A DNA stretch of 59,646 nucleotides from contig CAKUND010000001.1 of assembly GCA_934668295.1 (NCBI GenBank), positions 1-59,646 of the forward strand, read 5' to 3'. Below, piece by piece: positions 8,399-16,268 of this stretch. The position numbers and the translations under genes were made by a program. This DNA comes from an uncultured Oscillospiraceae bacterium (GTDB lineage Bacteria; Bacillota; Clostridia; Oscillospirales; Oscillospiraceae). Position 1 is the first letter of the stretch; each line of letters starts with the position of its first letter. The notes under the pieces are model-generated. The model had not been told where the DNA came from. It saw nothing but the letters and a program-made list of their open reading frames with translations, and ran no database searches.

Positions 8399-9387
8399 AT
8401 AAGGCCATGAAAAAATCCGGCGGTCTTCAGCTCCGCCATCTTTACGAATACGGCGTGTATGCGATCTTTGTGTGCATGATCATCGTGTTCTCCTTTACAA
8501 ACAAAAACTTTCTGACCGGAAAAAACGCGCTGCTGATCCTGGAGCAGTCCAGTCCGCTGATGCTCGGCGTGTGCGGCATGGCCTTTGTGCTGATGCTGGG
8601 CGGTATCGATATTTCCGCCGGCGCAAACATGTATCTGTCGGCAGTCGTCGCGGCAAAGTTGATGGAGGCCTATGCCGCGGCGAACGGCGCGTCCGGCGTC
8701 ATGCCGTATGTGATCGGCATCGGCGCGGGACTCTTGTGCGGCGCGCTCGTCGGCATCATCAACGGTGTGTTTATCGTCAAGCTCAAAATGGTGCCGTTTA
8801 TCATGACGCTCGCCATGACGAACGTGCTGACCGGCATCGGACAGGTCATCACCAAGGCGGCGCTGCAGCCGGTGCGGACCTCCGGCTTCCAGCCGAGCTC
8901 TGTCAAGCTGGGCCCCGTCTCCATGATCGTCATCATTGCGCTGCTGTTTGCTGCGCTGTTCCATTTCCTGCTCAAGTACACCGTCTACGGCCGCCATCTG
9001 ACCGCACAGGGCAACAACAACGAGGCCGCGCGCAAGCTCGGCATCCATACGGAGCGCAACGCGCTCATCGCCTATACGATCTGCGGCGCGATGGCGGGAC
9101 TGGGTGGGATCCTGTCCGCCGGTCAGGTCGGCGCGATCTCCAGTAATTTTGCCAGCGGCAACGAGTTTGATATCATTCCCGCGGCGGTGCTCGGCGGCAT
9201 CAGCCTCTTTGGCGGCAAGGGCAGCGTTCTGCCCGGCGCACTGATCGGCATCGTTCTGGTCAACACCATCACCAACGGACTGACCATGATGGCGGCGAAC
9301 CCTTACGTTTATACCATCGTCCGCGGCGTGATCATTTTCATCGCCGTTATGCTGGACAGCATCAATTATAAAGGCGAGCTTCGATAA
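8395..9387 (+). CDS. CUT2 sugar ABC transporter permease (RbsC-like), second
   Basis: 330 residues with 8-10 membrane segments. Typical blocks are GMAFVLMLGGIDISAGANMY, GIINGVFIVKLKMVPFIMTL, the coupling helix YGRHLTAQGNNNEAARKLGI and AAVLGGISLFGGKGSVLPGA. It differs clearly from the first permease, so the pair probably forms a heterodimeric channel. It overlaps the ATPase stop by four bases. The metabolic genes follow 20 bases later in the same orientation, so uptake and metabolism share one transcript. Confidence 0.9.
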   Translation: MNKAMKKSGGLQLRHLYEYGVYAIFVCMIIVFSFTNKNFLTGKNALLILEQSSPLMLGVCGMAFVLMLGGIDISAGANMYLSAVVAAKLMEAYAAANGASGVMPYVIGIGAGLLCGALVGIINGVFIVKLKMVPFIMTLAMTNVLTGIGQVITKAALQPVRTSGFQPSSVKLGPVSMIVIIALLFAALFHFLLKYTVYGRHLTAQGNNNEAARKLGIHTERNALIAYTICGAMAGLGGILSAGQVGAISSNFASGNEFDIIPAAVLGGISLFGGKGSVLPGALIGIVLVNTITNGLTMMAANPYVYTIVRGVIIFIAVMLDSINYKGELR

Positions 9388-9407
9388 GCCGCAGAAAGGA
9401 ACTGACT

Positions 9408-10385
9408 ATGAACAGCAGAAAATACTCCGTTTTTATCGACAACCTCGGCTCCTGCATTGACCGGTACTGCCCGGCGTACGGAAGAAAATTCACGATGGAG
9501 GAGAAGTTTGACCGCGCCAAGAGCGTGGAGCTGCTCAGCGCCGTGGATATCGTGCTCACGCCGGAGTTTATTGGCGAAAAGCAGCGCATCCGGGAAAACC
9601 TCGCGCGCACGGGGCTGAAGGCGGCATCCATCGCCATTGACACGTTTGCCGATCCCGTGTTCCAGAAGGGCAGCTTCTCCTCGCCCGATCCCAAGGTGCG
9701 CGCGCTTGCCATCGAGCGCGGCAAGGACGCCATCGATTTTGCGGCGAGCATCGGCTGCAGCGTCGTGACGACCTGGCCCGGTCAGGACGGCTATGACTAT
9801 CTGTTCGCGGCGGATTACATCAAAGAGCGGACGCTGTTTCAGGAAGCGATGGCCGAGCTGTGCGACTACAACCCCGACATGACCATCACCATGGAATACA
9901 AGATCAAGGAGCCGCGCACGCACTGCTATGTCGGCACGGTCGGCACCGCGCTTCTCATGTGCGAGGCCGCGGGGCGGAAAAATCTCGGCATCGCGCTCGA
10001 CTACGGCCACGCCGCGCTCGGCTATGAGACGCCCGCCGAGTCCGTTGCGATCTGCAAGATGTACGGCGACCGCCTCAAGCATATCCATATCAACGACAAC
10101 TACCGCCTGTGGGACGACGATATGATCGTCGGCAGCGTGCACACGCTGGAGTTTTTGGAGTTCATCTACTGGCTGCGCCATACGGGCTATGAAGGCTACA
10201 TGACGCTCGACCAGTTCCCGTACCGCGAGGATGGCCGCGAGGCGATCGACGAGAGCGCAAAATGGCTGGACTATCTGGAGAGCATTGTCGACAGGGCCGA
10301 CATGGACGAGATCCACGCGACGCTTGCCAAAAACGACGCCATCGCTTCCAGCCGCCTGATGCGCCGGCTGCTTGGCGGAAAGTAA
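9408..10385 (+). CDS. Sugar phosphate isomerase/epimerase, xylose-isomerase-like TIM barrel
   Basis: The 325-residue protein belongs to the AP-endonuclease-2-like TIM-barrel group (COG1082). Candidate metal ligands appear in order: Glu in TITMEYKIKEPR, Asp and His in GIALDYGHAAL, His in HIHINDN and the final MTLDQFPYRE with Asp/Glu. Such enzymes isomerise or epimerise free or phosphorylated sugars with Mn or Zn. The start follows AAAGGAACTGACT. It is the first metabolic gene behind the transporter and so probably acts early on the imported sugar. Exact substrate cannot be told from sequence. Confidence 0.8.
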   Translation: MNSRKYSVFIDNLGSCIDRYCPAYGRKFTMEEKFDRAKSVELLSAVDIVLTPEFIGEKQRIRENLARTGLKAASIAIDTFADPVFQKGSFSSPDPKVRALAIERGKDAIDFAASIGCSVVTTWPGQDGYDYLFAADYIKERTLFQEAMAELCDYNPDMTITMEYKIKEPRTHCYVGTVGTALLMCEAAGRKNLGIALDYGHAALGYETPAESVAICKMYGDRLKHIHINDNYRLWDDDMIVGSVHTLEFLEFIYWLRHTGYEGYMTLDQFPYREDGREAIDESAKWLDYLESIVDRADMDEIHATLAKNDAIASSRLMRRLLGGK

Positions 10386-10389
10386 GCGT

Positions 10390-11358
10390 ATGAAGCTGGA
10401 ACAGACACAGTATAAGGGCTATCCCGCTGCGGCGCTCGAACACGGCGCGTACCGCGCCGTGTTCCTGCCGCGGCAGGGCTGCAAGCTCGCGTCGCTCCGC
10501 AGCGAAAAAACGGGCAGGGAATACATCTATCAGGGCAAAACGGAGCAGTACCGGGAAGCAAAATACGGTATGGGCTATCTGGACGGCGAGTGCGCCGGCG
10601 TTGACGAGATGTTCCCGACCGTTGACGCCTGCTTTTATGACGCGGAGCCGTGGAAGGGCGCGTATCTGCCGGATCACGGCGAGGTATGGGCGCTTCCATG
10701 GCAGACAGAGCTGTGCGAGGGGGAGCTGCGCGCGGCAGTCACGGGCGTGCGGCTGCCGTACCGCCTGACCAAGCGCGTGCGCTGGCAGGAGCCGGGCGTG
10801 CTGCGCATCGACTACACCGCGCACAATCCCACGCCGTTCGCCATGGACTTTATCTGGGCCGCGCATATGATGCTGACCGGATACAAGGGCTGCCGGTTCG
10901 AGTTCCCGGATGGACTTCACAAGGCGTATACCACCATGTCCGACAGCGGACTCATCGGGCGCTACGGCGATACGTTCTCGTATCCGCTCGCTTCGCAGCC
11001 GGACGGCAGCGTGTATGACGCAAGCATCTGCCGCGGCACGGACGCGGACGACTATCAGAAATTTTATTTTGCCGACAAGCTGCAAGGCGAAACCGGCTGG
11101 GGCTGCATCCATTACCCGGAGGGCGGAAGCCTTCGCGTGGAGTTCCCGGCAGCCGAAGTGCCGTATCTCGGCGCAATTCAGGCGGAGGGCGGCGCGCTGG
11201 GGCTGCGCTGCATGTTTTTAGAGCCGTGCACCGGCGCGTTTGACCGCCCCGACCTTGCAAAGCAGCACCATATGAACAGCGTGCTTGCCCCCTATGAGAC
11301 AAAACGCTGGTATCTGACGATCCGATTGGAGGAACCGGAATGCACGAACTGCAAGTAA
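10390..11358 (+). CDS. Aldose 1-epimerase-like protein (galactose mutarotase fold)
   Basis: 322 residues of mostly beta sequence starting MKLEQTQYKGYPAAALEHGA, with LPRQGCKLASLRSEKTGREY, GVDEMFPTVD, LPDHGEVWALPW and a tail with CMFLEPCTGAFDRPDLA. The D-E-M-F-P, D-H-G-E-V-W and E-P motifs are those of the mutarotase-like superfamily, whose members interconvert sugar anomers or act as sugar-binding auxiliary enzymes. The gene starts 4 bases after the preceding stop without a strong ribosome binding site, suggesting coupled translation, and overlaps the next gene by 19 bases. A mutarotase fits a pathway in which an isomerase needs one anomer of the imported sugar. Confidence 0.75.
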   Translation: MKLEQTQYKGYPAAALEHGAYRAVFLPRQGCKLASLRSEKTGREYIYQGKTEQYREAKYGMGYLDGECAGVDEMFPTVDACFYDAEPWKGAYLPDHGEVWALPWQTELCEGELRAAVTGVRLPYRLTKRVRWQEPGVLRIDYTAHNPTPFAMDFIWAAHMMLTGYKGCRFEFPDGLHKAYTTMSDSGLIGRYGDTFSYPLASQPDGSVYDASICRGTDADDYQKFYFADKLQGETGWGCIHYPEGGSLRVEFPAAEVPYLGAIQAEGGALGLRCMFLEPCTGAFDRPDLAKQHHMNSVLAPYETKRWYLTIRLEEPECTNCK

Positions 11359-12059
11359 AGTATCAGGCTGCCATCCGGCAGCTTGTGGACGCCTGCCACC
11401 GCTGCGCGGAGCTGAACTTTGTCACCTCCGCAGGCGGCAACCTTTCGCAGCGTGTGGACGAAAACGTTCTCATCATCACGCCGACCAAAACGCCGAAGCG
11501 CACCATGCGCGAGGAGGATATCTGCGTGATCGATCTGGACGGCAATGTTCTCTTTGCCCCGGAGGGAAAGAAGCCGACCGGCGAGTGGCCGTTCCATACC
11601 AGGATCATGCGCAAGCGCCCGGATATCCGCGCCATCGCACACACGCATCCGCCGATCCTGACCGGCTTTGCGATTGCAAATGACGGTACGCTTGAGAAAG
11701 CCTGGCTGCCGGAGCCGATCACGGAGATCGGCCCGATTTTGATGGTGCCGTATGAAACGCCGCTGTCCGAGGCGCTCTCGGAGCAGTTTGACGCGGTGAT
11801 CGACGATTCCAACGGCTTCCTCATGCAGAACCACGGCGCGGTATTCTGCAGTCCCATCGATATCTTCGACGCCGTGGAGCTGCTGGATATGGCGGAGCGG
11901 ATGGCGACATCCGTGCTGGTGGCAAAGCTGCTCGGCCGGGCAGAGCCCATCACGCCGCATTACGTGCGCGAGATGGACGAGGTGATCCGGGTGCGGAACC
12001 TCAAAATGCCCGGCGCGACGGAGAAATATCATTCCGCAAGCGAGCTTTTCAGACTCTGA
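11340..12059 (+). CDS. Class II aldolase/adducin-family protein (sugar-phosphate aldolase or epimerase)
   Basis: 239 residues with the complete family motif set: SAGGNLSQR phosphate loop, TPTKTPKR, the catalytic Glu of PTGEWPFHTRIM, the zinc histidines of IAHTHPP and the third histidine of MQNHGAV. Relatives are fuculose-, rhamnulose- and ribulose-phosphate aldolases and L-ribulose-5-phosphate 4-epimerase. It probably cleaves a ketose phosphate (to dihydroxyacetone phosphate or glycolaldehyde phosphate plus an aldehyde) or epimerises it, and would be the last catabolic step of this operon. No sugar kinase is encoded here, so the phosphorylated substrate must be made elsewhere. The start follows TTGGAGGAACCGGA. 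Confidence 0.85.
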   Translation: MHELQVKYQAAIRQLVDACHRCAELNFVTSAGGNLSQRVDENVLIITPTKTPKRTMREEDICVIDLDGNVLFAPEGKKPTGEWPFHTRIMRKRPDIRAIAHTHPPILTGFAIANDGTLEKAWLPEPITEIGPILMVPYETPLSEALSEQFDAVIDDSNGFLMQNHGAVFCSPIDIFDAVELLDMAERMATSVLVAKLLGRAEPITPHYVREMDEVIRVRNLKMPGATEKYHSASELFRL

Positions 12060-12085
12060 TTGGAAACGGATTTTTTTACGCAGAC

Positions 12086-12105
12086 GCGTGTACGTTACCG
12101 CGAAA
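12086..12105 (+). promoter_or_regulatory. Internal LacI-type operator before the last isomerase gene
   Basis: GCGTGTACGTTACCGCGAAA matches 17 of 20 bases with the sequence at 4687-4706, including the 13-mer CGTTACCGCGAAA. Its end merges with the ribosome binding site (CGAAAGGAG) of the gene at 12,119, so a bound repressor would block passage into that gene. Binding is inferred. Confidence 0.55.
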
Positions 12106-12118
12106 GGAGAACCATACT

Positions 12119-13312
12119 ATGAAAATCGATCCGATCCTGAACCTTGGGATCGACAACTGCTTTGCCTCCAAGCACTGGACGCTGCCGGAGCAGTGGTGCG
12201 AGCTGATCGCGGGGCTTGGGCTTCAGTATATTGAAGCGAGTGCGGATACCGAGTGCGACCCGCTGTATATGGGCCTCGACTATACCGAGGACTGGATCAC
12301 GCGCGTGCGCCGCGCGTGTGAAAAGACCGGCGTGCAGATCGCAAATCTCTACTCCGGACACGGCACCTACGCGACGCTCGGCCTTGCGCACTGGGATGCG
12401 CGTGTCCGCGCGCGCTTCCGCGACAGCTGGATGAAGCGGCAGGCAAAGACGGCCGCCTCGCTTGGCGCAGGACTCGGCTTTTTTGCCCACGCATTCGATG
12501 AGAGCGTTCTGCAAAGCCCGGACGCCTACGCGGCCGCGATGGACGAGCTCTGCCGCGATCTGGCGGACATCGCCGGATATGCAAAATCGCTGGAGCTGTC
12601 CAGTGCGGGTGTGGAGCAGATGTATGCTCCGCACCAGCCGCCATGGACGATCGCAGGCGCAAAGCAGATGCTTCGCCGCATCTATGCCATCGGCGGCGCG
12701 CCGTTTTATCTGACGGACGATGTGGGACACATGAACGGCCAGCAGTTCTTCCTGCGTCCGACAGAAGAAAGCATCCTGCGCGATCTGGCAGCAGTCCGCG
12801 CCGATGCAAAGCACAAGCGCGTCTGGATGGGCTCCCGACGTGCCATGCAGGCGTTCCGCAGCGCCTGTGAGGGCGCGTGCTCTGACGCGCAGGCGGTCGA
12901 TACGATCCTGACGGAGGCAGAGCGGTACCAGTACCTGTTTGCCGAGCCGCAGGACGGCAGCCCCTATACCTGGCTGGAGGCGACCGGCTGCTGGAGCCCG
13001 ATCATCCATCTGCAGCAGTCGGACGGAAAATCCTCGCCGCACTGGGCATTTGACGAGGCGCACAACGAAAAGGGCATCATCCGCGGCGAGCAGGTGCTTC
13101 GCGCGCTGGAAAAGGCCTATGCGCAGGACATCCCCGCGGATATGCCGCCCGCCTGCCCGTGCATTACGCTGACGCTGGAGCCGTTTATCGGCACGGCGGG
13201 CAATATCTATGACGCCGTGGACGAGCTGCGTGACTCGGTCGCATACTGGCGCCGCTTCATCCCGAAGGACGGGATGCGCCTGAGCGAGCTGACCGCACGG
13301 CTGCCGGAATGA
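12119..13312 (+). CDS. TIM-barrel sugar isomerase/epimerase family protein
   Basis: 397 residues beginning ILNLGIDNCFASKHWTLPEQ, with a barrel of the xylose-isomerase-like type. Possible metal ligands are Glu in GLQYIEASADTE, Glu in ELSSAGVEQMYAPHQPPWT, Asp/His in LTDDVGHMNG and Glu in ITLTLEPFIG. The combination SVGVEQMY-like plus HQPPWT is characteristic of a subgroup of COG1082 proteins found in sugar operons. It lies 59 bases after the aldolase gene and has its own operator-like sequence in the gap, so it may be expressed separately or act as the boundary of the operon. Together with the enzyme at 9408 it gives two isomerases for one pathway. Substrate unknown. Confidence 0.75.
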   Translation: MKIDPILNLGIDNCFASKHWTLPEQWCELIAGLGLQYIEASADTECDPLYMGLDYTEDWITRVRRACEKTGVQIANLYSGHGTYATLGLAHWDARVRARFRDSWMKRQAKTAASLGAGLGFFAHAFDESVLQSPDAYAAAMDELCRDLADIAGYAKSLELSSAGVEQMYAPHQPPWTIAGAKQMLRRIYAIGGAPFYLTDDVGHMNGQQFFLRPTEESILRDLAAVRADAKHKRVWMGSRRAMQAFRSACEGACSDAQAVDTILTEAERYQYLFAEPQDGSPYTWLEATGCWSPIIHLQQSDGKSSPHWAFDEAHNEKGIIRGEQVLRALEKAYAQDIPADMPPACPCITLTLEPFIGTAGNIYDAVDELRDSVAYWRRFIPKDGMRLSELTARLPE

Positions 13313-13462
13313 AAACGCGGTGCTTGACAAACGCGTCTGAATCGGGCATCCTATAAGAAGATGAAGAACTGCCGCGGATACCTGCGCCGCTTTTACGAAA
13401 ATTTCCGGCGAATTCGTGCGACAGACTTCAGCTGATACCATCAGGCGAGGAAAGGGAGCACC
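13313..13462 (+). promoter_or_regulatory. 150-base intergenic region with a possible promoter
   Basis: TTGACA at 13,323 is a perfect -35 hexamer, but the only good -10 candidate (TATAAG) is 22 bases away, so promoter strength is doubtful. The ribosome binding site GAGGAAAGGGAG just before 13,463 is strong. No terminator hairpin is visible between the isomerase and the CBM9-like gene. Confidence 0.35.
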
Positions 13463-13858
13463 ATGACCAGACACTACCGGATACAAAAAACTGCCGGAAG
13501 ACCGGACTGGAGCGGGATCGAACAGGCGCCGATCGACCAGTGCCTCTGGCGGCCCTGCGGACAGATCCGCGCGTACGCGCAGCTTGCATATGACGACAGC
13601 CGGCTGTACGTGCATCTGCACGCAGAGGAAAAGCAGATCCGCGCCGAAAATTCCGGCCTGCTTGACCAGCCGTGTCAGGACAGCTGTCTGCGGCTGTTCT
13701 TCCCGGAGTTTGCGCCGTCCGGAACGATCCGGGGCAATTTCTACAAATGCGGCGATCTGACCGCGCAGGAGCACTATCTTGCATGGAATCGCGTAGATGC
13801 GGAGTGCCCTGATTTTCATCGCCCGGAGTATTTTGGAACGATGAGCTTTTCTGAATAA
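13463..13858 (+). CDS. CBM9-like carbohydrate-binding protein with internal deletion
   Basis: The 131-residue product has the two ends of a CBM9-like (DOMON-related) beta-sandwich. The N-terminal half shows AYDDSRLYVHLHAEEKQIRA and QDSCLRLFF; the C-terminal end shows RGNFYKCGDL, HYLAWNRVD and PDFHRPEYFGTM. In family members of about 200-215 residues these blocks are separated by about 75-80 residues, including the first substrate-binding strands. Here QDSCLRLFF runs straight into PEFAPSGTIRGNFYKCG, which normally reads FFPDFAP-x-GT, so the join is most easily explained by recombination between two TTCTTC-containing stretches near 13,697. The frame is preserved. No signal peptide is present, as usual for this group. 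Function in its present form is doubtful. Confidence 0.7.
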   Translation: MTRHYRIQKTAGRPDWSGIEQAPIDQCLWRPCGQIRAYAQLAYDDSRLYVHLHAEEKQIRAENSGLLDQPCQDSCLRLFFPEFAPSGTIRGNFYKCGDLTAQEHYLAWNRVDAECPDFHRPEYFGTMSFSE

Positions 13859-13866
13859 CGGCTGAG

Positions 13867-13898
13867 GCCCGGCGCGGGATCCCGCGCCGGGCTTTATC
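13867..13898 (+). terminator. Terminator after the CBM9-like gene
   Basis: A 26-base perfect palindrome (13,867-13,892, arms GCCCGGCGCGGGA and TCCCGCGCCGGGC) is followed by TTTATCT. It lies 8 bases after the stop codon and ends the sugar-operon transcript. Confidence 0.75.
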
Positions 13899-13992
13899 TC
13901 ATCTGCGGAAAATTTCATCCCCCGGGGGAGCTTCCGAAAGGCCCGGCGCTCTGATACAATACAGGCATCGGTTATACGCCCGCCCCTTACAC

Positions 13993-14033
13993 AAAAACGC
14001 GGCGTTTCTTGGGGAAGAAAACGCCGCGTTTTT
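13993..14033. terminator. Bidirectional terminator hairpin
   Basis: AAAAACGCGGCGTTT (13,993-14,007) pairs with AAACGCCGCGTTTTT (14,019-14,033), bounded by A5 and T5 runs. It sits between the CBM9-like gene and a membrane-protein tail fragment, with an isolated TACAAT (-10-like) just upstream at about 13,955. Confidence 0.7.
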
Positions 14034-14151
14034 GCGCGGGGCGTATCAATATCTGCTGGCCCCCGGCGTGTGCGTCATGCTTCTATGCTTGGCATTTTAC
14101 CTGATCAGTCTCTGGCTGACGGCCAAAAAAGAAGCGATTTCGGAGGGTTAA
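14034..14151 (+). pseudogene. C-terminal tail of an unidentified membrane protein
   Basis: An open frame directly after the terminator reads YLLAPGVCVMLLCLAFYLIS followed by LWLTAKKEAISEG and a stop at 14,149-14,151, two bases before the next ATG. It is one hydrophobic membrane segment with a basic tail, as at the end of ABC transporter permeases. There is no start or upstream part, because the frame enters the terminator hairpin. I read it as the remnant of a permease gene that once preceded the TPR gene; the family is not certain. Confidence 0.35.
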
Positions 14152-14152
14152 A

Positions 14153-14947
14153 ATGGGGAAATATTTTGCCGACGTTCACGCGTCACACGAAAGCCAGTTT
14201 CAGTGTCTGCCGCACGGACTTGCCGACACAGACGAAATTCTTGCCTGCCGGAAAAAGCCGCAGACATATGAAACGCTTCTGGAGCTGGCAGACGCGCTGT
14301 GCTGGCAGCTGCGCTTCCGGGAGGCGATCGACGCTTTGACGCAGGCAGTCAAGCTGGAGCCGGAACGCATGGAAGCTTACCGCAAGCGCGGCCCCAAGTA
14401 TCTCGATACGCTGCAATTTGAACGGGCGCTCGCGGATTATACGCGCTGCGAACAGGCGGACGGCATGAGCATCGAGTCGCGCTACCGCATCGGCATGGCG
14501 CACTACCTGATGGGGGAGTATGCTGCCGCGATCAGCGCGTTTTCGGATGCGCTTGCCATTGCGCCGCAAAGCGACGATATGTACATCGCCGCCCTTTACT
14601 GGCTGGTGCTCTCACAGCTGCGCGCCGGAAAACCAGACGAGGCACAAAAGACGCTGCAGCAGCAGTATCGCCCCGGCATGTATGTTGGCCACCACACCGC
14701 ATATGAAAAAGCCATGCGCGCCGCCGCAGACTGCGCGCAGACAGCGCATATTCTGACGGAACTCGGAGATGAGCCGGATGATCTGCAGTTTGCCATGACC
14801 GCTTACGGCGTATGCGTGCTGCTGGAATCCCAAAACAAGCGCGAGCAGGCCGCCGCCCTCCGGAAGACCCTCCTCGCACGCCCCGGCTTCTGGTTCAGCT
14901 TCAGCTTCCTTGCAGCCTATACCGATGCAGCACTGCATACTGTGTGA
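14153..14947 (+). CDS. Tetratricopeptide-repeat protein
   Basis: 264 residues. Three or more TPR units are visible between residues about 35 and 160: ADALCWQLRFREAIDALTQA-VKLEP, KYLDTLQFERALADYTRCEQ and MAHYLMGEYAAAISAFSDAL-AIAPQ, then YWLVLSQLRAGKPDEAQKTL. Such repeats form helical scaffolds for protein contacts; no enzymatic domain or signal peptide is seen. The start follows CGGAGGGTTAAA. It stands alone between a fragmentary membrane protein and the convergent broken two-component system, so the context gives no role. Confidence 0.7.
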   Translation: MGKYFADVHASHESQFQCLPHGLADTDEILACRKKPQTYETLLELADALCWQLRFREAIDALTQAVKLEPERMEAYRKRGPKYLDTLQFERALADYTRCEQADGMSIESRYRIGMAHYLMGEYAAAISAFSDALAIAPQSDDMYIAALYWLVLSQLRAGKPDEAQKTLQQQYRPGMYVGHHTAYEKAMRAAADCAQTAHILTELGDEPDDLQFAMTAYGVCVLLESQNKREQAAALRKTLLARPGFWFSFSFLAAYTDAALHTV

Positions 14948-14984
14948 CGACCGCAAACGGGTGAAGCAGTGGCTGCCCAAGCGA

Positions 14985-15029
14985 AAAAGCGTCTTCCCAA
15001 TGGACAAGGCCATTGCGGAAGACGCTTTT
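14985..15029. terminator. Bidirectional terminator between convergent genes
   Basis: AAAAGCGTCTTCC (14,985-14,997) and GGAAGACGCTTTT (15,017-15,029) form a 13-bp stem with further CCAATGG/CCATTG pairing in the loop. It separates the TPR gene from the minus-strand response-regulator remnant. Confidence 0.75.
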
Positions 15030-15060
15030 AACATATTCTGAAATAAAACCGAAACAGAGC

Positions 15061-15330
15061 TTAGGCCGTGCCTGCGTTCAGCCGGTAGCCGACGCCCCAG
15101 ACGGTTTGCAGGAGCTTGGGATCGGAAGGATCTGCCTCGATTTTTTCCCGGATGCGGCCGATATGGACGGCGACGGTAATGTTGTCGCCCATCGACTCCA
15201 GTCCCCAGATCATCTCATACAGATCCTCTCGGCTAAAGACCTGCCCTGGGTGGCGCATGAGGAACAGAAGAAGCTCGTATTCCTTGCTTTTCAGCGGGAT
15301 TTCCGCACCGTTCCTGAAGATCTGCCGTGC
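15061..15330 (-). pseudogene. OmpR-family response regulator, winged-helix domain only
   Basis: The minus strand encodes RNGAEIPLKSKEYELLLFLM, then RHPGQVFSREDLYEMIWGLE and the end LQTVWGVGYRLNAGTA: a complete OmpR/PhoB winged-helix DNA-binding domain. The receiver domain with its phospho-acceptor aspartate is absent. Upstream, at about 15,315-15,330, the frame runs into the C-terminal region of the kinase ATP-binding domain read in a different frame, so the two genes were joined by a deletion. An ATG at 15,258 could start a 65-residue peptide, but without a full helix-turn-helix wing this is unlikely to be functional. Confidence 0.8.
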
Positions 15331-15656
15331 ATCTGCTCCGCCGCTTTTTTCACGACGGCAAGTCCGATGCCGCTGCTGCCTGCGGGATTGCGCCGCGCCG
15401 CGTCTGTGCGGTATTCGAGCTCGAAGATCTTTTCCAGCTGCCCTTCCTCCACGCCGGGGCCGTTGTCCGAAATGGAGATCGAAACAGCGGAGTCGGATAC
15501 GCCCGCGGAAATGACCGCCTGCTCTGCACTATACTTGCGGCTGTTGCCCAGCAGATTGGAAATGCTGCGCGAAAGCAGCTCCCGGTCGGCCAGGACCGTG
15601 CCTGCCGGCAGTTCGGAAAGCCGAATGTCCAGCCCTTCCGCGTCATAGCTGCCCAC
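15291..15656 (-). pseudogene. Sensor histidine kinase, HATPase_c part
   Basis: This segment holds the ATP-binding domain of a sensor kinase: N box ISNLLGNSRKYS, G1 box ISDNGPGVEEGQLEKIFELE and G2 box GSSGIGLAVVKKAAEQMHG. It is out of frame with the membrane/HAMP part encoded just upstream (15,657-16,047), and the HisKA helix pair with the phospho-accepting histidine, which should lie between them, is missing. The last strand (normally GTTF) is also lost at the fusion to the response-regulator remnant. The kinase cannot autophosphorylate in this form. Confidence 0.8.
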
Positions 15657-16047
15657 GATATCCGAAAGCGCTTCGGATATGCGCCTCCAAAGAGGCTTTC
15701 AGCCGCGCGGCCATCTCGTCGACCGCAGCGCAGGCAGGCTTAAATTCATCGTCGGTCTCATAGCCGATGGGTGTGTCGAGATCGCCGTCCCGGATCCGCT
15801 TCACACCGGAGACGAGCGTGTCCAGCGGCGCCTGAATATGCCGGAACAGGTGTTTTGTCAGATAGAGATTTGTAAACGCGACCGCCGCAAGGAGCGCCGC
15901 CATGGAGAGCCCCAGCCGGGGAAGATACACCCGTTTCAGAAGCAGCACCGCAAGCCCGCCGCCCGCCAGCAGCAAAACTGCCGCGATCGCCACGGGGATC
16001 AGAATCATCACAAGATTGGAACGCGCAAGGCGCCTCCGGATCGTCAT
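15657..16047 (-). pseudogene. Sensor histidine kinase, membrane and HAMP part
   Basis: Starting at an ATG preceded by AAAGGATGTGATAGC, the segment encodes a basic N-terminus (MTIRRRLARSNLVM), a first membrane helix (ILIPVAIAAVLLL), a second one (LSMAALLAAVAFTNLYL) and a HAMP linker (RHIQAPLDTLVSGVKRIRDG with ETDDEFKPACAAVDEMAARL). Coding homology ends at KASLEAHIR, where a 9-bp inverted repeat (ATATCCGAA and TTCGGATAT, 15,657-15,680) marks the deletion of HisKA. Only a very short loop between the two helices would face outside, so the original sensor probably detected a membrane-linked or intracellular signal. Confidence 0.75.
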
Positions 16048-16227
16048 GCTATCACATCCTTTGCAGACAGTATGGCATAAATTCCGCAAAAGATTGAAAC
16101 AGTTTTGAAACAACCGCACATCAATCATCCGGGAGACCGGCATTCACTTTTACTTATTGCGTTCTATTTCATAGCAGCTTTTTTGAAAGCTTCGGTTTTC
16201 CCGTGAAAGGGAAGCCTTGAGATAAAA

Positions 16228-16256
16228 ATCAGGCCGCCGGAGAACGGCGGCCTGAT
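16228..16256 (-). terminator. Terminator of the ispH/rpsA operon
   Basis: ATCAGGCCGCCG and CGGCGGCCTGAT form a 12-bp stem with a 5-base loop. Read on the minus strand it is followed by TTTTTATC, so it is a standard intrinsic terminator just after the rpsA-fusion gene. Confidence 0.8.
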
Positions 16257-16268
16257 GGGGGAATTGAA

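Noticed and set aside
13323..13356. Strong promoter before the CBM9-like gene
   Set aside because: The perfect TTGACA has no -10 at 16-18 bases, only TATAAG at 22 bases; kept as a weak candidate in the intergenic entry only.
12095..13918. 607-codon minus-strand open frame across the isomerase gene
   Set aside because: It is the antisense of the TIM-barrel gene and the CBM9-like gene, with Arg/Ala-rich low-information sequence and no family motifs.
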